Part shown: positions 53,614 to 62,615 of the stretch, piece by piece
How positions within the stretch are numbered: position 1 is the stretch's first letter
Layout: every line of letters starts with the position of its first letter
Assembly (NCBI GenBank): GCA_900553595.1
Contig: USEC01000003.1
Coordinates: 1 to 64,000, forward strand
DNA from: an uncultured Prevotella sp.
GTDB taxonomy: Bacteria > Bacteroidota > Bacteroidia > Bacteroidales > Bacteroidaceae
Length of the DNA: 64,000 bases
Direction: 5' to 3'
Notes under the pieces: generated by a model
What the model saw: only the letters and a program-made list of their open reading frames with translations
What the model was told of the DNA's origin: nothing
Database searches by the model: none
Made by a program: the position numbers and the translations under genes

Positions 53614-56310
53614 ATGAACATTGTCTTCAACATAACCTACTCCACCAAATTCGGCGAGGAAGTCAGCCTGAACATACCCGTTGCCGACACCGACGGCGTG
53701 GTACGCACAGCCACTTTCAAGATGAATACCAACGACGGCGAACACTGGAGCTACCGACTTGACAACCTGTGCAAGCAGGACAATCCCGTAATAGAATTCT
53801 TCTTCGCCGTGAACAACGGCACACGCGAACTGCGACGCGAATGGCTCACGGTGAGACACAGGCTCGAACTGGCCACCATCGCCACGGAGAACGCCACCGT
53901 AAAGTGCCGCTGGATGGAGACACCCTGCGACTCCTACCTCTACTCTTCGGCATTCACCGACTGCATAAACCGGCGGCGTCCGGGCAAGACGCAAAGCCGG
54001 AAGCTGCCCCGCGCACTGCGACTCGTGGTGAGAGCACCGCAGCTCAAGAGCGGCGCGAAACTGCTTCTCGTGGGCGACGATAACTGCCTGGGACGCTGGA
54101 ACCCTGACAAAGGCATCGCAATGACCGAACACAACACCAACGAATGGGTGGCAGATGTCGATCTGACAGCATTCAGCGGCGGAAGCACCGAGTTCAAGTT
54201 CGTCGCCAAGACCGACATGGACGAGATAATGTGGGAGACCGGCTACAACCGCCGCATAACCCTACCCGACCCTCATGCCGACGGAACCCATGTCATAGAA
54301 TGCGACCAGGCCTTCTTCGAGATATGCGACATGAAGCTCGCCGGCACGCTCATACCGGTGTTTTCACTGCGCACCGAGGGCAGTTTCGGCGTGGGAGACT
54401 TCGGCGATCTGAAGCGCATGGTGGACTGGGTAGCCGAAACCGGACAGCGGGTCTTGCAGATACTGCCCATAAACGACACCACGACCACGCACACATGGGC
54501 CGACTGTTACCCTTATTCCTGCATAAGCATCTTCGCCCTTCATCCACAGTATGCCGACCTGAGGCAGCTCCCGCCAATCGACGACGAGGCGGAACGCCGC
54601 CGCATGGAAGACCTGCGCAAGGAACTGAACGCACTGCCACAGATTGACTACGAGCGTGTGAACCGCGCCAAGAACGAGTATCTGCACACGATATTCTGCC
54701 AGTGTGCCGACCGCACCATGAAGTCGGCGGCATTCAAACGCTTCTTCGCCGACAACGAACACTGGCTCGTGCCGTACGCACAATACAGCTATCTGCGCGA
54801 CGCCTACGGCACCGCCGACTTCGAGAAGTGGCCCAGCCACAGGGAATGGTGCGAAGCCGAGCGCGGACAGCTCGCCAATCCGCGCACGAAAGCCTACAAG
54901 AAACTGGCCTACCACTACTACATACAGTTCGTCCTGCACCAGCAGATGCAGGCCGCACACGAGTACGCCAAGGCACGGGGAGTAATCCTCAAGGGCGACA
55001 TCCCGATAGGAGTGAACCGCAACGGATGCGACGTGTGGCACGAACCAGCCTACTTCAAGATGAACGCGCAGGCCGGTGCGCCGCCCGACGCCTTTGCGCA
55101 GAACGGCCAGAACTGGGGATTCCCCACCTACAACTGGGACGCAATGCTCGCCGACGGAGGCCAGTGGTGGATAAGACGCTTTCAGCACATGGCCAATTAC
55201 TTCGATGCCTACCGCATCGACCATGTGCTCGGTTTCTTCCGTATATGGTCGATTCCCAGCGAATGCGTGCATGCTCTCATGGGACAGTTCGACCCGTCGA
55301 TAGCCATGACACGCGACGAAATAGAGTCGTACGGACTCACATTCGACGAGGAACGCTACACCACACCCTACATAAACGACTGGATTCTGGAGCGCATCTT
55401 CGGCGCACAGGCCGACGAGGTTAAGCAGGCGTTCCTTGAAACACGCCCCGACGGACTCTACGCCATGCGTCCCGAATATGCCACGGAGCGCATGATAGAA
55501 GCGGCTTTCGCACACCGCCGCACAAAGGCCGACACCACCCTGCGCGACAACCTGTACAAGCTCACGAGCAACGTACTCTTCGTGCGCGACGCCAACGACG
55601 CCAACAAGTTCCACCCTCGCATCACCGCACAGCTCAACTTCGCCTTCCAAACACTCAGCGAAAAGGACAAAACACGCTTCAACCGCCTCTACGACGACTA
55701 CTATTACCGCCGCAACAACTACTTCTGGTACCGCGAAGCAATGAAAAAACTACCCATGCTCGCGGAAGCGACAAGGATGCTCGTGTGCGCCGAAGACCTC
55801 GGCATGGTGCCCGAATGCGTGGCATGGGTGATGGAGAAGCTGCGCATACTGAGTCTGGAACTGCAACAGATGCCCAAGGAATACGGCGTGCAGTTCGGCA
55901 ACCTGGCACACAATCCCTACCGTAGCGTGTGCACAATATCCACTCACGACATGCCCACACTGCGCCAATGGTGGGACGAAGACCCAGCACGGACGCAAGA
56001 CTACTACTCCACCGTGCTCTACCGCCACGGCGACGCGCCGCATCCGCTGCCGGGATGGCTCGCCCGTGAGATAATAGAACGCCACCTCGCCTGCCCGTCG
56101 ATGCTGTGCATCCTCGCCCTGCAGGACTGGCTCGCCATAGACGAACGGCTGCGTCTGCCCGACGCCAACGCCGAACGAATAAACATCCCTGCCGACCCGC
56201 ACCACTACTGGCGTTACCGTATGCACCTGAACATAGACGACCTGCTGGCCGACAAGGGCTACAACGACACGATAAAGGAAATGCTTGCAAATGGAGGACG
56301 AAGAGTCTGA
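53614..56310 (+). CDS. malQ: 4-alpha-glucanotransferase with N-terminal starch-binding domains
   Basis: MalQ (amylomaltase) transfers glucan segments between maltodextrins. The 898-residue form is the long type: two N-terminal CBM20-like modules (about 1-115 and 127-245, the second with KSGAKLLLVGDDNCLGRWNPDKGIAM), then a GH77 barrel. GH77 signs include VFSLRTEGSFGVGDFGDLKRMVDW near residue 250, KGDIPIGVNRNGCDVW near 463, FDAYRIDHVLGFFRIW near 530 with the catalytic Asp, CAEDLGMVPECV near 729 and STHDMPTLRQWW near 772. No signal peptide, so it is cytoplasmic. Array 7 follows 26 bases after the stop. Confidence 0.95.
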   Translation: MNIVFNITYSTKFGEEVSLNIPVADTDGVVRTATFKMNTNDGEHWSYRLDNLCKQDNPVIEFFFAVNNGTRELRREWLTVRHRLELATIATENATVKCRWMETPCDSYLYSSAFTDCINRRRPGKTQSRKLPRALRLVVRAPQLKSGAKLLLVGDDNCLGRWNPDKGIAMTEHNTNEWVADVDLTAFSGGSTEFKFVAKTDMDEIMWETGYNRRITLPDPHADGTHVIECDQAFFEICDMKLAGTLIPVFSLRTEGSFGVGDFGDLKRMVDWVAETGQRVLQILPINDTTTTHTWADCYPYSCISIFALHPQYADLRQLPPIDDEAERRRMEDLRKELNALPQIDYERVNRAKNEYLHTIFCQCADRTMKSAAFKRFFADNEHWLVPYAQYSYLRDAYGTADFEKWPSHREWCEAERGQLANPRTKAYKKLAYHYYIQFVLHQQMQAAHEYAKARGVILKGDIPIGVNRNGCDVWHEPAYFKMNAQAGAPPDAFAQNGQNWGFPTYNWDAMLADGGQWWIRRFQHMANYFDAYRIDHVLGFFRIWSIPSECVHALMGQFDPSIAMTRDEIESYGLTFDEERYTTPYINDWILERIFGAQADEVKQAFLETRPDGLYAMRPEYATERMIEAAFAHRRTKADTTLRDNLYKLTSNVLFVRDANDANKFHPRITAQLNFAFQTLSEKDKTRFNRLYDDYYYRRNNYFWYREAMKKLPMLAEATRMLVCAEDLGMVPECVAWVMEKLRILSLELQQMPKEYGVQFGNLAHNPYRSVCTISTHDMPTLRQWWDEDPARTQDYYSTVLYRHGDAPHPLPGWLAREIIERHLACPSMLCILALQDWLAIDERLRLPDANAERINIPADPHHYWRYRMHLNIDDLLADKGYNDTIKEMLANGGRRV

Positions 56311-56336
56311 TTTTCAAGCACATACATACAGCAGCA

Positions 56337-56419
56337 AAAACAAGGCTTCTTTGCACTCAAAAGAAGCCTTGTTCGTATAGCAAAGAAGCCTTGTTTGCGT
56401 CGCAAACAAGGCTTCTTTT
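56337..56419. repeat. Four-unit palindromic array 7
   Basis: Units at 56337-56353, 56359-56375, 56381-56397 and 56403-56419; spacers CACTC, TATAG and CGTCG. Units 1-2 and units 3-4 are complementary pairs at all three variable positions, giving two tandem hairpins. It lies between convergent malQ and ispF. Confidence 0.95.
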
Positions 56420-56469
56420 GAAAACGATGTAATATGATGTCTCACCCGACTATACGGGCAAGCCAATCA

Positions 56470-56500
56470 TTATGAATTATGAATTCAGAATTATGAATTA
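56470..56500. repeat. Short AT-rich direct repeat
   Basis: ATTATGAATTATGAATT is followed after CAG by another AATTATGAATTA, so the ATTATGAATT motif recurs three times. It lies just past the ispF stop, in the malQ-ispF gap. Significance unknown. Confidence 0.5.
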
Positions 56501-56514
56501 CCAAATGTTCTCCG

Positions 56515-56994
56515 TCAGTCGCGCTCTATGAGTACAACGGCGTATGCAGAGATACCCTCTTCGCGCCCCGTAAAGCCGAGCCGCTCCGTTGTCGTGGCTT
56601 TGATGGAGATGTTGTCCTCGTCGGTACCCATCACTTCGGCAAGACATTTCTTCATTGCCGGCACATGAGGATTGATTTTGGGACGCTCGGCACACACCGT
56701 GGCATCTATGTTGCCAATGCGATACCCCTTGGTGGCAATGAGTTCCACGGTCTTGCGCAGAAGTATCTTGCTATCCACATCAAGCGTTTCGGCGGCGGTG
56801 TCGGGGAAGTGATAGCCTATGTCGCGCATGTTGGCTGCGCCGAGAAGAGCGTCGCAAATGGCATGTATAAGCACATCGGCGTCGCTGTGTCCGAGCAGTC
56901 CGAGCGTGTGGTCAATCTTGATTCCTCCGAGCCAGAGGTCGCGCCCTTCAACAAGGCGATGCACATCGTAGCCCAATCCGGTTCGTATCTTCAT
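56515..56994 (-). CDS. ispF: 2-C-methyl-D-erythritol 2,4-cyclodiphosphate synthase
   Basis: IspF closes the cyclodiphosphate in the MEP isoprenoid pathway. The 159-residue protein has the zinc ligands Asp10 and His12 (GLGYDVHRL) and His44 (ADVLIHAICDALLGA), the GHSDADV substrate loop, and the C-terminal KATTTERLGFTGREEGI block. It follows porV by 54 bases on the same strand and is probably in the same transcript, although it has no known link to secretion. Confidence 0.96.
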   Translation of the reverse strand: MKIRTGLGYDVHRLVEGRDLWLGGIKIDHTLGLLGHSDADVLIHAICDALLGAANMRDIGYHFPDTAAETLDVDSKILLRKTVELIATKGYRIGNIDATVCAERPKINPHVPAMKKCLAEVMGTDEDNISIKATTTERLGFTGREEGISAYAVVLIERD

Positions 56995-57048
56995 AAAAAT
57001 GCAGAGTGTTAATGTTGTATATAAAGTTTGTTGCCACCCCTCGCAGAC

Positions 57049-58227
57049 TTATCTACGCCTGAAAAGGTCCTTGATTCCGTCCATATCGAAGCTCAAGGTG
57101 AAGCGCAGAGTCTGGTCGAGCGGATTGCTCTTCGCCGTGGCAATGACGTATGCGGCATCGAGAGAGAAGACACTCATCTTGAAGCCTGCACCCACGGTGA
57201 AGTACTTTCTGTTGCCTTTGTTCTCCGACTCGTTGTGATAACCGGCACGCACGGCGAACTGGTCGTGGTAGATGTACTCGGCACCCACACTCCACTGTAT
57301 TTCCTGAAGCTCCTCCTTGAATCCGCCGGGAGCGTCGCCGAAGCTCTTGAATATGCCGCTGATTGACGACACATCGTAGTAGTCCTTCTGCACACGCTGC
57401 TGGTAGTCCTCGGTGCTCTCGCCCTCGTTCTGCTTGGGATAGGTGGGCACGAGCAGCTTGTTGGCGTCAGCCGTGATGGTGAAGCGGTTGTACTCGTCGA
57501 TGGGCACCATGAGCGATGCACCGAGACGAAGGTTTGTAGGGATGAATTCGGAGTTGTTGTCGCCACCGAACGAAATCTTAGAACCGATGTTCGAGATGTT
57601 GAGTCCGAGTCCGAGCTGGCACTCGCGCGACCCGATGTTGAGGTAATTCTGGTAGTAGGCAGCCAAGTCCACGGCGAAAGCACTACCCGGCGACGTGTCC
57701 TGCGTGTAGTCGTAGGTGAGGTCGGAGTATATCCATCGCACGGCGGCAGCGATAGAGAACTTCTCGCTGAGCATGAGCGAGTAGGCCACATCCATCGACA
57801 TTTCGTAGGGATTGATTGTCATGTTGTCGCCACCCGACTCACCGGTGCTGAGGAAAACCTCGCCGAGCGAGAAGTAACGCAGCGATGCCGACACGGCGGA
57901 GTAGTCGCCGATGCGGTAGTAACCGGCGAGATAGGCGAGGTCCATGTCGCTTACAAGTTGGCGGAGCCACGGCGTATAGTTGAGCGCGACACCCGCCCTT
58001 GAAATGGTGAACGGGTACTTTGCGGGGTTCCAGTATTGCGATACCACGTCGGGATCGGTGGCAGCACCGGCGTCGCCAAGACCTGCCGCACGCGCATCGG
58101 GGGCTATTGTCTGCGATGTCACCGATGCGTTCACGGGGTTGAACATGTCCTTCTTGTCCTGCGCCGCAAGTGGCAAGGCTGTTATTGCAGCCACGATGAT
58201 GGCTACGATTCGTGTCATGTATTTCAT
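57049..58227 (-). CDS. porV: Type IX secretion outer-membrane protein PorV
   Basis: PorV (LptO) is the outer-membrane beta-barrel that shuttles type IX cargo from the translocon to the PorU sortase. The 392-residue protein has a signal peptide (LPLAAQ, residue 22) and the N-terminal block ITPDARAAGLGDAGAATDPDVVSQYWNPAKYPF-like motif near residue 40-75 typical of PorV/PorQ. FadL-like barrel strands follow, ending in Arg-rich DLFRRR. It lies directly after porU in the same orientation (52-base gap), the order seen in other T9SS Bacteroidetes. Confidence 0.92.
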   Translation of the reverse strand: MKYMTRIVAIIVAAITALPLAAQDKKDMFNPVNASVTSQTIAPDARAAGLGDAGAATDPDVVSQYWNPAKYPFTISRAGVALNYTPWLRQLVSDMDLAYLAGYYRIGDYSAVSASLRYFSLGEVFLSTGESGGDNMTINPYEMSMDVAYSLMLSEKFSIAAAVRWIYSDLTYDYTQDTSPGSAFAVDLAAYYQNYLNIGSRECQLGLGLNISNIGSKISFGGDNNSEFIPTNLRLGASLMVPIDEYNRFTITADANKLLVPTYPKQNEGESTEDYQQRVQKDYYDVSSISGIFKSFGDAPGGFKEELQEIQWSVGAEYIYHDQFAVRAGYHNESENKGNRKYFTVGAGFKMSVFSLDAAYVIATAKSNPLDQTLRFTLSFDMDGIKDLFRRR

Positions 58228-58279
58228 TGTTATGCTTGTTTCTTTGTATGTTTCTTTCTAAGAAAAACGCTTTTCGGGC

Positions 58280-61200
58280 TTATTTATTGCCGACAACGAT
58301 GAGTTTCTTTGCTTTCGATGTGCGTGTCGCACCCTCCGAAGTGAGTCTTACGCGGTAGAGATAGACACCTGTCTGCAACTTCTGTCCACTGTCGAGCGTC
58401 AGATTCCAGTCCACGGTGTATGCGCTTCCGGAACTTCCCCCCACCTCATCGTGACGCCAAAGAAGTCGCCCGCTCATGTCGAACACATCGATACCGACGG
58501 TGATTTCCATGCCGCTACGGTCGTGTGTGACGATGAATGTGGTGTTGTCGGTCGCCGGGTTCTGCGTGCATTCTATGTTGCACTGAGGCTTCATTCCCCT
58601 CACGACATTGAACGACAACTCGGCAATGGAGACATTGTTGAGCACATCCCATGCACGGAACTGGAGCTTATGCTTGCCTTCCGGCAGCTCAGGGATGTTG
58701 TAGTAGGTGGTGCCACTCGTATATGAACCGAAGTCGAAGGTAAAGTTGTCGTTGAGCGAATAGGTGTAGGCCTGCTTACCGTCGATGATGAGTTGCATGT
58801 CATGACCTATGCCGTTGCCCGTGGCATTGATGCCGTCCTTATCCATAATCTGCGCCACAAAGTAAGGCGTGCTGTTCACATCGCCGCCGTTCTGGAACGA
58901 TGGCGAGTTGAGATAGCAGTAGATTGACGGGCCGATGGAGTCGTTTTCGGCGATGTCGCTGCCTCCCACTATGAAGCTTTCGTCGTGTCCGTTGGCGATG
59001 ACGGTGTGCAAGGAGTTGATGGCATAGAGGTTGATTATGCCCGTACTGTTGGAGTAGTTTATGTCCTTCGGCACTACAAAGTTCAGCTCGAAGCGTCCGT
59101 TGCGCACGCTGTCACTACCGTTGTAGAGCGTGTTGGGACGGTCGTAATAGGTGAACGGAGTGTCAGCCGCTGTCTTATCGTTAAGGCGGCAGGTCACGAG
59201 TTCGCGGTTGTCGCGCACGGTAAGGGTAATGATACCGTTGAAATCGTCAGCACCCTCGATGTGTCCCTTCACTGTTGTGCGGCTTCCCGCTTTGAGCCTT
59301 ATGTCGTCACCAGAACCTGTTGCCACGCCGTTTATCTCATCCACCACCGCCTTGGCAGTGGGCAGATGGAGCGCAAGGGCAGGGTCGCCGAGGAGCGAAT
59401 ACTGCAGGGTGTTGCGTGCGAGCGACTCGCTTCCGCTGGCATTCTTGGCAAGACGCTGCGCCTCGCCTATGGTGCATGGCGTGCCGTCGGCATTGTAGCT
59501 GAGCACATAGCGCATGAAGTTGCGGTTGAGAATGGTGTTCTGCGCGGCATATACGGTGCGTGTCGTGCCGTAGAAAGCCACTGACCCACCCTTCGGATTG
59601 AGCATGGAGGTCTCGCCGATAGTGGCTTCGCCGCCGTCGAACGGCATGATGTCGCACGACGCTGTCACCCAAAGTGGGAGGTTGGTATTGGTGAAATTCT
59701 CGAAATCGGTGATGCGCAGCACCATCTCATGCGACAGCTGTATCTCGCTTCCATGGCCTGCATAGTCCATGACGAGTGCTCCGGCCTGCTGCTGTTGCTT
59801 TATCATGCGTGTCGCATCGGGATAGGTATGGCCCGTCGAAGAAGTCTCGCGTGTGTAGGTATCCCACATCACTTTCTTCACGATATAGCTGGGATAGTTG
59901 GCTATCACCTGCTCCGCCACGAGGTCGGCATCATCCATGTGCTGGTTGTTGTCGCCGTCGTCGCCCATGAAGAAGATGGTGTTCTGCCACGCACCGCCGT
60001 TTTTATTCTCGGCGTAGGAGATGGTTTTGTCCACCAGAACCTTTGCCTCCTGCTCGGTGGTGACAGGGAAACGGCCCACAGCCACATCGAGTTTGTCCAC
60101 CCACAGAGGCTTGGCTCCCTCGCCGTCGTCAAGCATTGCGTAGAAACCGTCGTCTATATAGCAACTGCGTTTGTCGAAGGATTCCTCGCTTTCAAAGGCG
60201 AGCAGGTAGTCGTCGGGGTTGAGATTGCGGCACTGCGGAGTGAGCATACGGTTGTCCCACACGCAGTCGCCGAAGAGAAGAAGATACTTCGGCATGTCTT
60301 TCTCGTCGGCGGCACGGTCGTAAAGCATCTTCATGTAGTGGCGGTAGGCACTTGCATCGGGCGTTCCGCTTGAGAATTCGTTGTACAGTTCGTCTGCCGG
60401 TACGATGTTCACACGCAGTCCGTCGCGCTCTTCGTGGAACGTCTTGAGTCGCTGCGCTTGCTTCAACAGTTTCTGCGAAGTGGGGATTATTATAACAAGA
60501 TCGGCCTGCGGGTCGGCGTGGCGGTCCTGGTTTGTTATGCCATAGACATACTCCGGCACCGGAAGCGACTCCGAATCGAGGTCGGGCATGGGTCTGGGTT
60601 CCGGCGAGACAAGCGTGATGTAGTCGAGACGCATGGCGGCTCCGTCAAGCACCGTAAGCTTGACTGCGTTGTCCGCCCTGATGTTTCTGACTGTGAATGT
60701 GGCTGACTTGCGGCATCCGAAGATGTATTTCGAGTCGCCGAGACTTGTGCGTACGGTGCCCACGATGGAGTCGTTCACCTCCACCTGTACCACACAACTC
60801 CTGCCGGCCGATACGCAAACGACGAGTTTCTGGTCTCCGAACGTGTTCGGTGCGGCGATATTCACTGTGCGGGAAGAACCCGGTTCCACGCTGTGTGAGT
60901 CGAAAAGGTTGCGCCCTCCGTTGTACCACGAGTAGGCGTCCACCTCGTAATGGGAATGGAAGTCGTCGGGTGTGGGATAGGTATCGGCCGCCATTGCCGC
61001 TGCATCAACGGTGGATGGAGCGTCGGCAGACTCCGTGAGGAAGTAATATCCATAGTCGGAGTAAGGATTACGGGTGCGGACTGTGGATGTGTTCGACGCC
61101 CATGACACCGGACCGCGGGCGTAGAACACGCGCCGGTTGCCCGACTTGTAGGTGGAAACTTCCTTTAAGTCGTCGGTATTGATGAGGTCGTCGGCATTGA

Positions 61201-61822
61201 GTATTTCGTTCTTGAGGTTACCACCATAACCATACAGCTTCACTTTGTTGATGTCGGAGAAGCCGGCTTTGCGTATGAGCGACTCGGTGATTTGGTGGAA
61301 TCCCGAAGTGGAGACCCTTATCTTGACCCACTTCCCGGTTGCGAGCACGGAATGGGCGGCATAGCGTTCGGCAGGAGCCACATCGGTTTTCCGTTTCGGT
61401 GCGCTGTTCTTTGCGCCGCCTTTAACGGATGCTTCCCGCTTGAGGAGGAAGCTTACGAGTAGCTGATACTTCCCCGAACGATAGACGACGGGGCAGAATG
61501 ATGTGCTGATGAACGGTTTCCTGCGGTTGAAGACGATGTTCGTCTCCAGTTCGGGCATGGCTGGCGGCAGTGCGGAATGGTGTCGCCGGTAGTTGGAAAC
61601 ATCGGTCGCCGGCATGTCGATAAATTCAGGATAGACGATGCTGACGGTATAGACAGAATCGCGATAGTTGTCTGGCAGCGGCTCGGTGTGGCAGAAATGC
61701 GGCACGACGGAGTCGGTCTTCACCTCGGCTGCCGTCAGGTTGAAGAACCGCTGCGCCTTTGTCTGTACTGCCATGAGCACGAGAAAGGCAATTATCGCTA
61801 TTTGTTTCGTTCTTTGTCTCAC
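58280..61822 (-). CDS. porU: Type IX secretion sortase PorU
   Basis: PorU is the surface cysteine protease that cuts the C-terminal signal of type IX cargo and attaches them to lipopolysaccharide. The 1180-residue protein has a signal peptide and a long N-terminal beta region. A gingipain-like C25 peptidase domain has His690 in MDYAGHGSEIQLSHEM and Cys723 in WVTASCDIMPFDGG, the catalytic pair. C-terminal Ig-like domains end in a T9SS-type CTD-like segment (VDWNLTLDSGQKLQTGVYLYRVRLTSEGATRTSKAKKLIVV). It starts 6 bases after the FAH-family gene stop. Confidence 0.93.
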   Translation of the reverse strand: MRQRTKQIAIIAFLVLMAVQTKAQRFFNLTAAEVKTDSVVPHFCHTEPLPDNYRDSVYTVSIVYPEFIDMPATDVSNYRRHHSALPPAMPELETNIVFNRRKPFISTSFCPVVYRSGKYQLLVSFLLKREASVKGGAKNSAPKRKTDVAPAERYAAHSVLATGKWVKIRVSTSGFHQITESLIRKAGFSDINKVKLYGYGGNLKNEILNADDLINTDDLKEVSTYKSGNRRVFYARGPVSWASNTSTVRTRNPYSDYGYYFLTESADAPSTVDAAAMAADTYPTPDDFHSHYEVDAYSWYNGGRNLFDSHSVEPGSSRTVNIAAPNTFGDQKLVVCVSAGRSCVVQVEVNDSIVGTVRTSLGDSKYIFGCRKSATFTVRNIRADNAVKLTVLDGAAMRLDYITLVSPEPRPMPDLDSESLPVPEYVYGITNQDRHADPQADLVIIIPTSQKLLKQAQRLKTFHEERDGLRVNIVPADELYNEFSSGTPDASAYRHYMKMLYDRAADEKDMPKYLLLFGDCVWDNRMLTPQCRNLNPDDYLLAFESEESFDKRSCYIDDGFYAMLDDGEGAKPLWVDKLDVAVGRFPVTTEQEAKVLVDKTISYAENKNGGAWQNTIFFMGDDGDNNQHMDDADLVAEQVIANYPSYIVKKVMWDTYTRETSSTGHTYPDATRMIKQQQQAGALVMDYAGHGSEIQLSHEMVLRITDFENFTNTNLPLWVTASCDIMPFDGGEATIGETSMLNPKGGSVAFYGTTRTVYAAQNTILNRNFMRYVLSYNADGTPCTIGEAQRLAKNASGSESLARNTLQYSLLGDPALALHLPTAKAVVDEINGVATGSGDDIRLKAGSRTTVKGHIEGADDFNGIITLTVRDNRELVTCRLNDKTAADTPFTYYDRPNTLYNGSDSVRNGRFELNFVVPKDINYSNSTGIINLYAINSLHTVIANGHDESFIVGGSDIAENDSIGPSIYCYLNSPSFQNGGDVNSTPYFVAQIMDKDGINATGNGIGHDMQLIIDGKQAYTYSLNDNFTFDFGSYTSGTTYYNIPELPEGKHKLQFRAWDVLNNVSIAELSFNVVRGMKPQCNIECTQNPATDNTTFIVTHDRSGMEITVGIDVFDMSGRLLWRHDEVGGSSGSAYTVDWNLTLDSGQKLQTGVYLYRVRLTSEGATRTSKAKKLIVVGNK

Positions 61823-61828
61823 TTATTA

Positions 61829-62446
61829 TTATTTGCAATTAAACGACAGGACTTTCCTGTCCTCTATGTATCCTTCGAGGTGGTCGTCGATTTTTACGGG
61901 TCCTACTCCGGCGGGAGTGCCGGTATAGAGTATGTCGCCTGTCTTCAAAGTGAAGTAGCGACTGATGTAAGCGATGAGTTCGTCCACCTTGTAGAGCATG
62001 TCGCTTGTGCAGCCTTCCTGTACTGTCTTGTCGTTGATGTCAAGCCGGAAGTGTATTGCCTGTATGTCGCGGAACTTGCTCAAATCCACCCATTCACCCA
62101 GAGCAGCCGATCCGTCGAAGCCTTTGCAGATGTCCCACGGTTTGCCTTCGGAACGCAATTTCTGCTGCATCTCGCGTGCGGTGAAGTCGATGCCCACCGT
62201 CACTGCGTCGTAGTAGCGGTGTGCGAACCGCTGCGGTATGCTCTTTCCGAGGCGGCAGATGCGCACAATGAGTTCCGTTTCATAGTCGATGCGTCCCATG
62301 AAGTCGGGTATGAAGAACGGTTTTCCGTCCTTCAACAGTGCCGAGTCGGCCTTTGTGAAAATGACAGGTTGCTCTGGTTTATATAACGCTCCATGCAGCT
62401 CTTTATTGTGTGCAAGGTAGTTCATGCCTACGGCAAATATCTTCAT
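61829..62446 (-). CDS. Fumarylacetoacetate hydrolase-family protein
   Basis: With the start MKIFAVGMNYLAHNKEL the protein has 205 residues. It shows the FAH-family fold markers: PVIFTKADSALLKDGKPF, a metal-binding IDYETELIVRI near residue 64, and GDILYTGTPAGVGPVKIDDHLEG near 165. Members act on acylpyruvates or decarboxylate oxaloacetate, and the substrate here is unknown. An upstream frame to 62560 adds residues not seen in the family and overlaps the tsf terminator. It is the first gene of the porU-porV-ispF run. Confidence 0.88.
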   Translation of the reverse strand: MKIFAVGMNYLAHNKELHGALYKPEQPVIFTKADSALLKDGKPFFIPDFMGRIDYETELIVRICRLGKSIPQRFAHRYYDAVTVGIDFTAREMQQKLRSEGKPWDICKGFDGSAALGEWVDLSKFRDIQAIHFRLDINDKTVQEGCTSDMLYKVDELIAYISRYFTLKTGDILYTGTPAGVGPVKIDDHLEGYIEDRKVLSFNCK

Positions 62447-62539
62447 TTTTATTGTTTTTAAGGTTTTACGGATGTCTGATTGATTTTTTTTGCCTTTTTT
62501 CCGGCGTTGTTCGCCTGTGTTTTTGCATAAAAGCAAAAA

Positions 62540-62573
62540 GGAGTCATAAAGAGTTTTCACCCTTTACGACTCC
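62540..62573. terminator. Terminator of rpsB-tsf
   Basis: GGAGTCATAAA (62540-62550) pairs with TTTACGACTCC (62563-62573) with one mismatch. On the - strand TTTTTGC follows; on the + strand ATTTTTA follows. Confidence 0.85.
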
Positions 62574-62615
62574 ATTTTTATGATTGTAATTGTTTTCTTC
62601 TTTGTTTAAGAAAAA

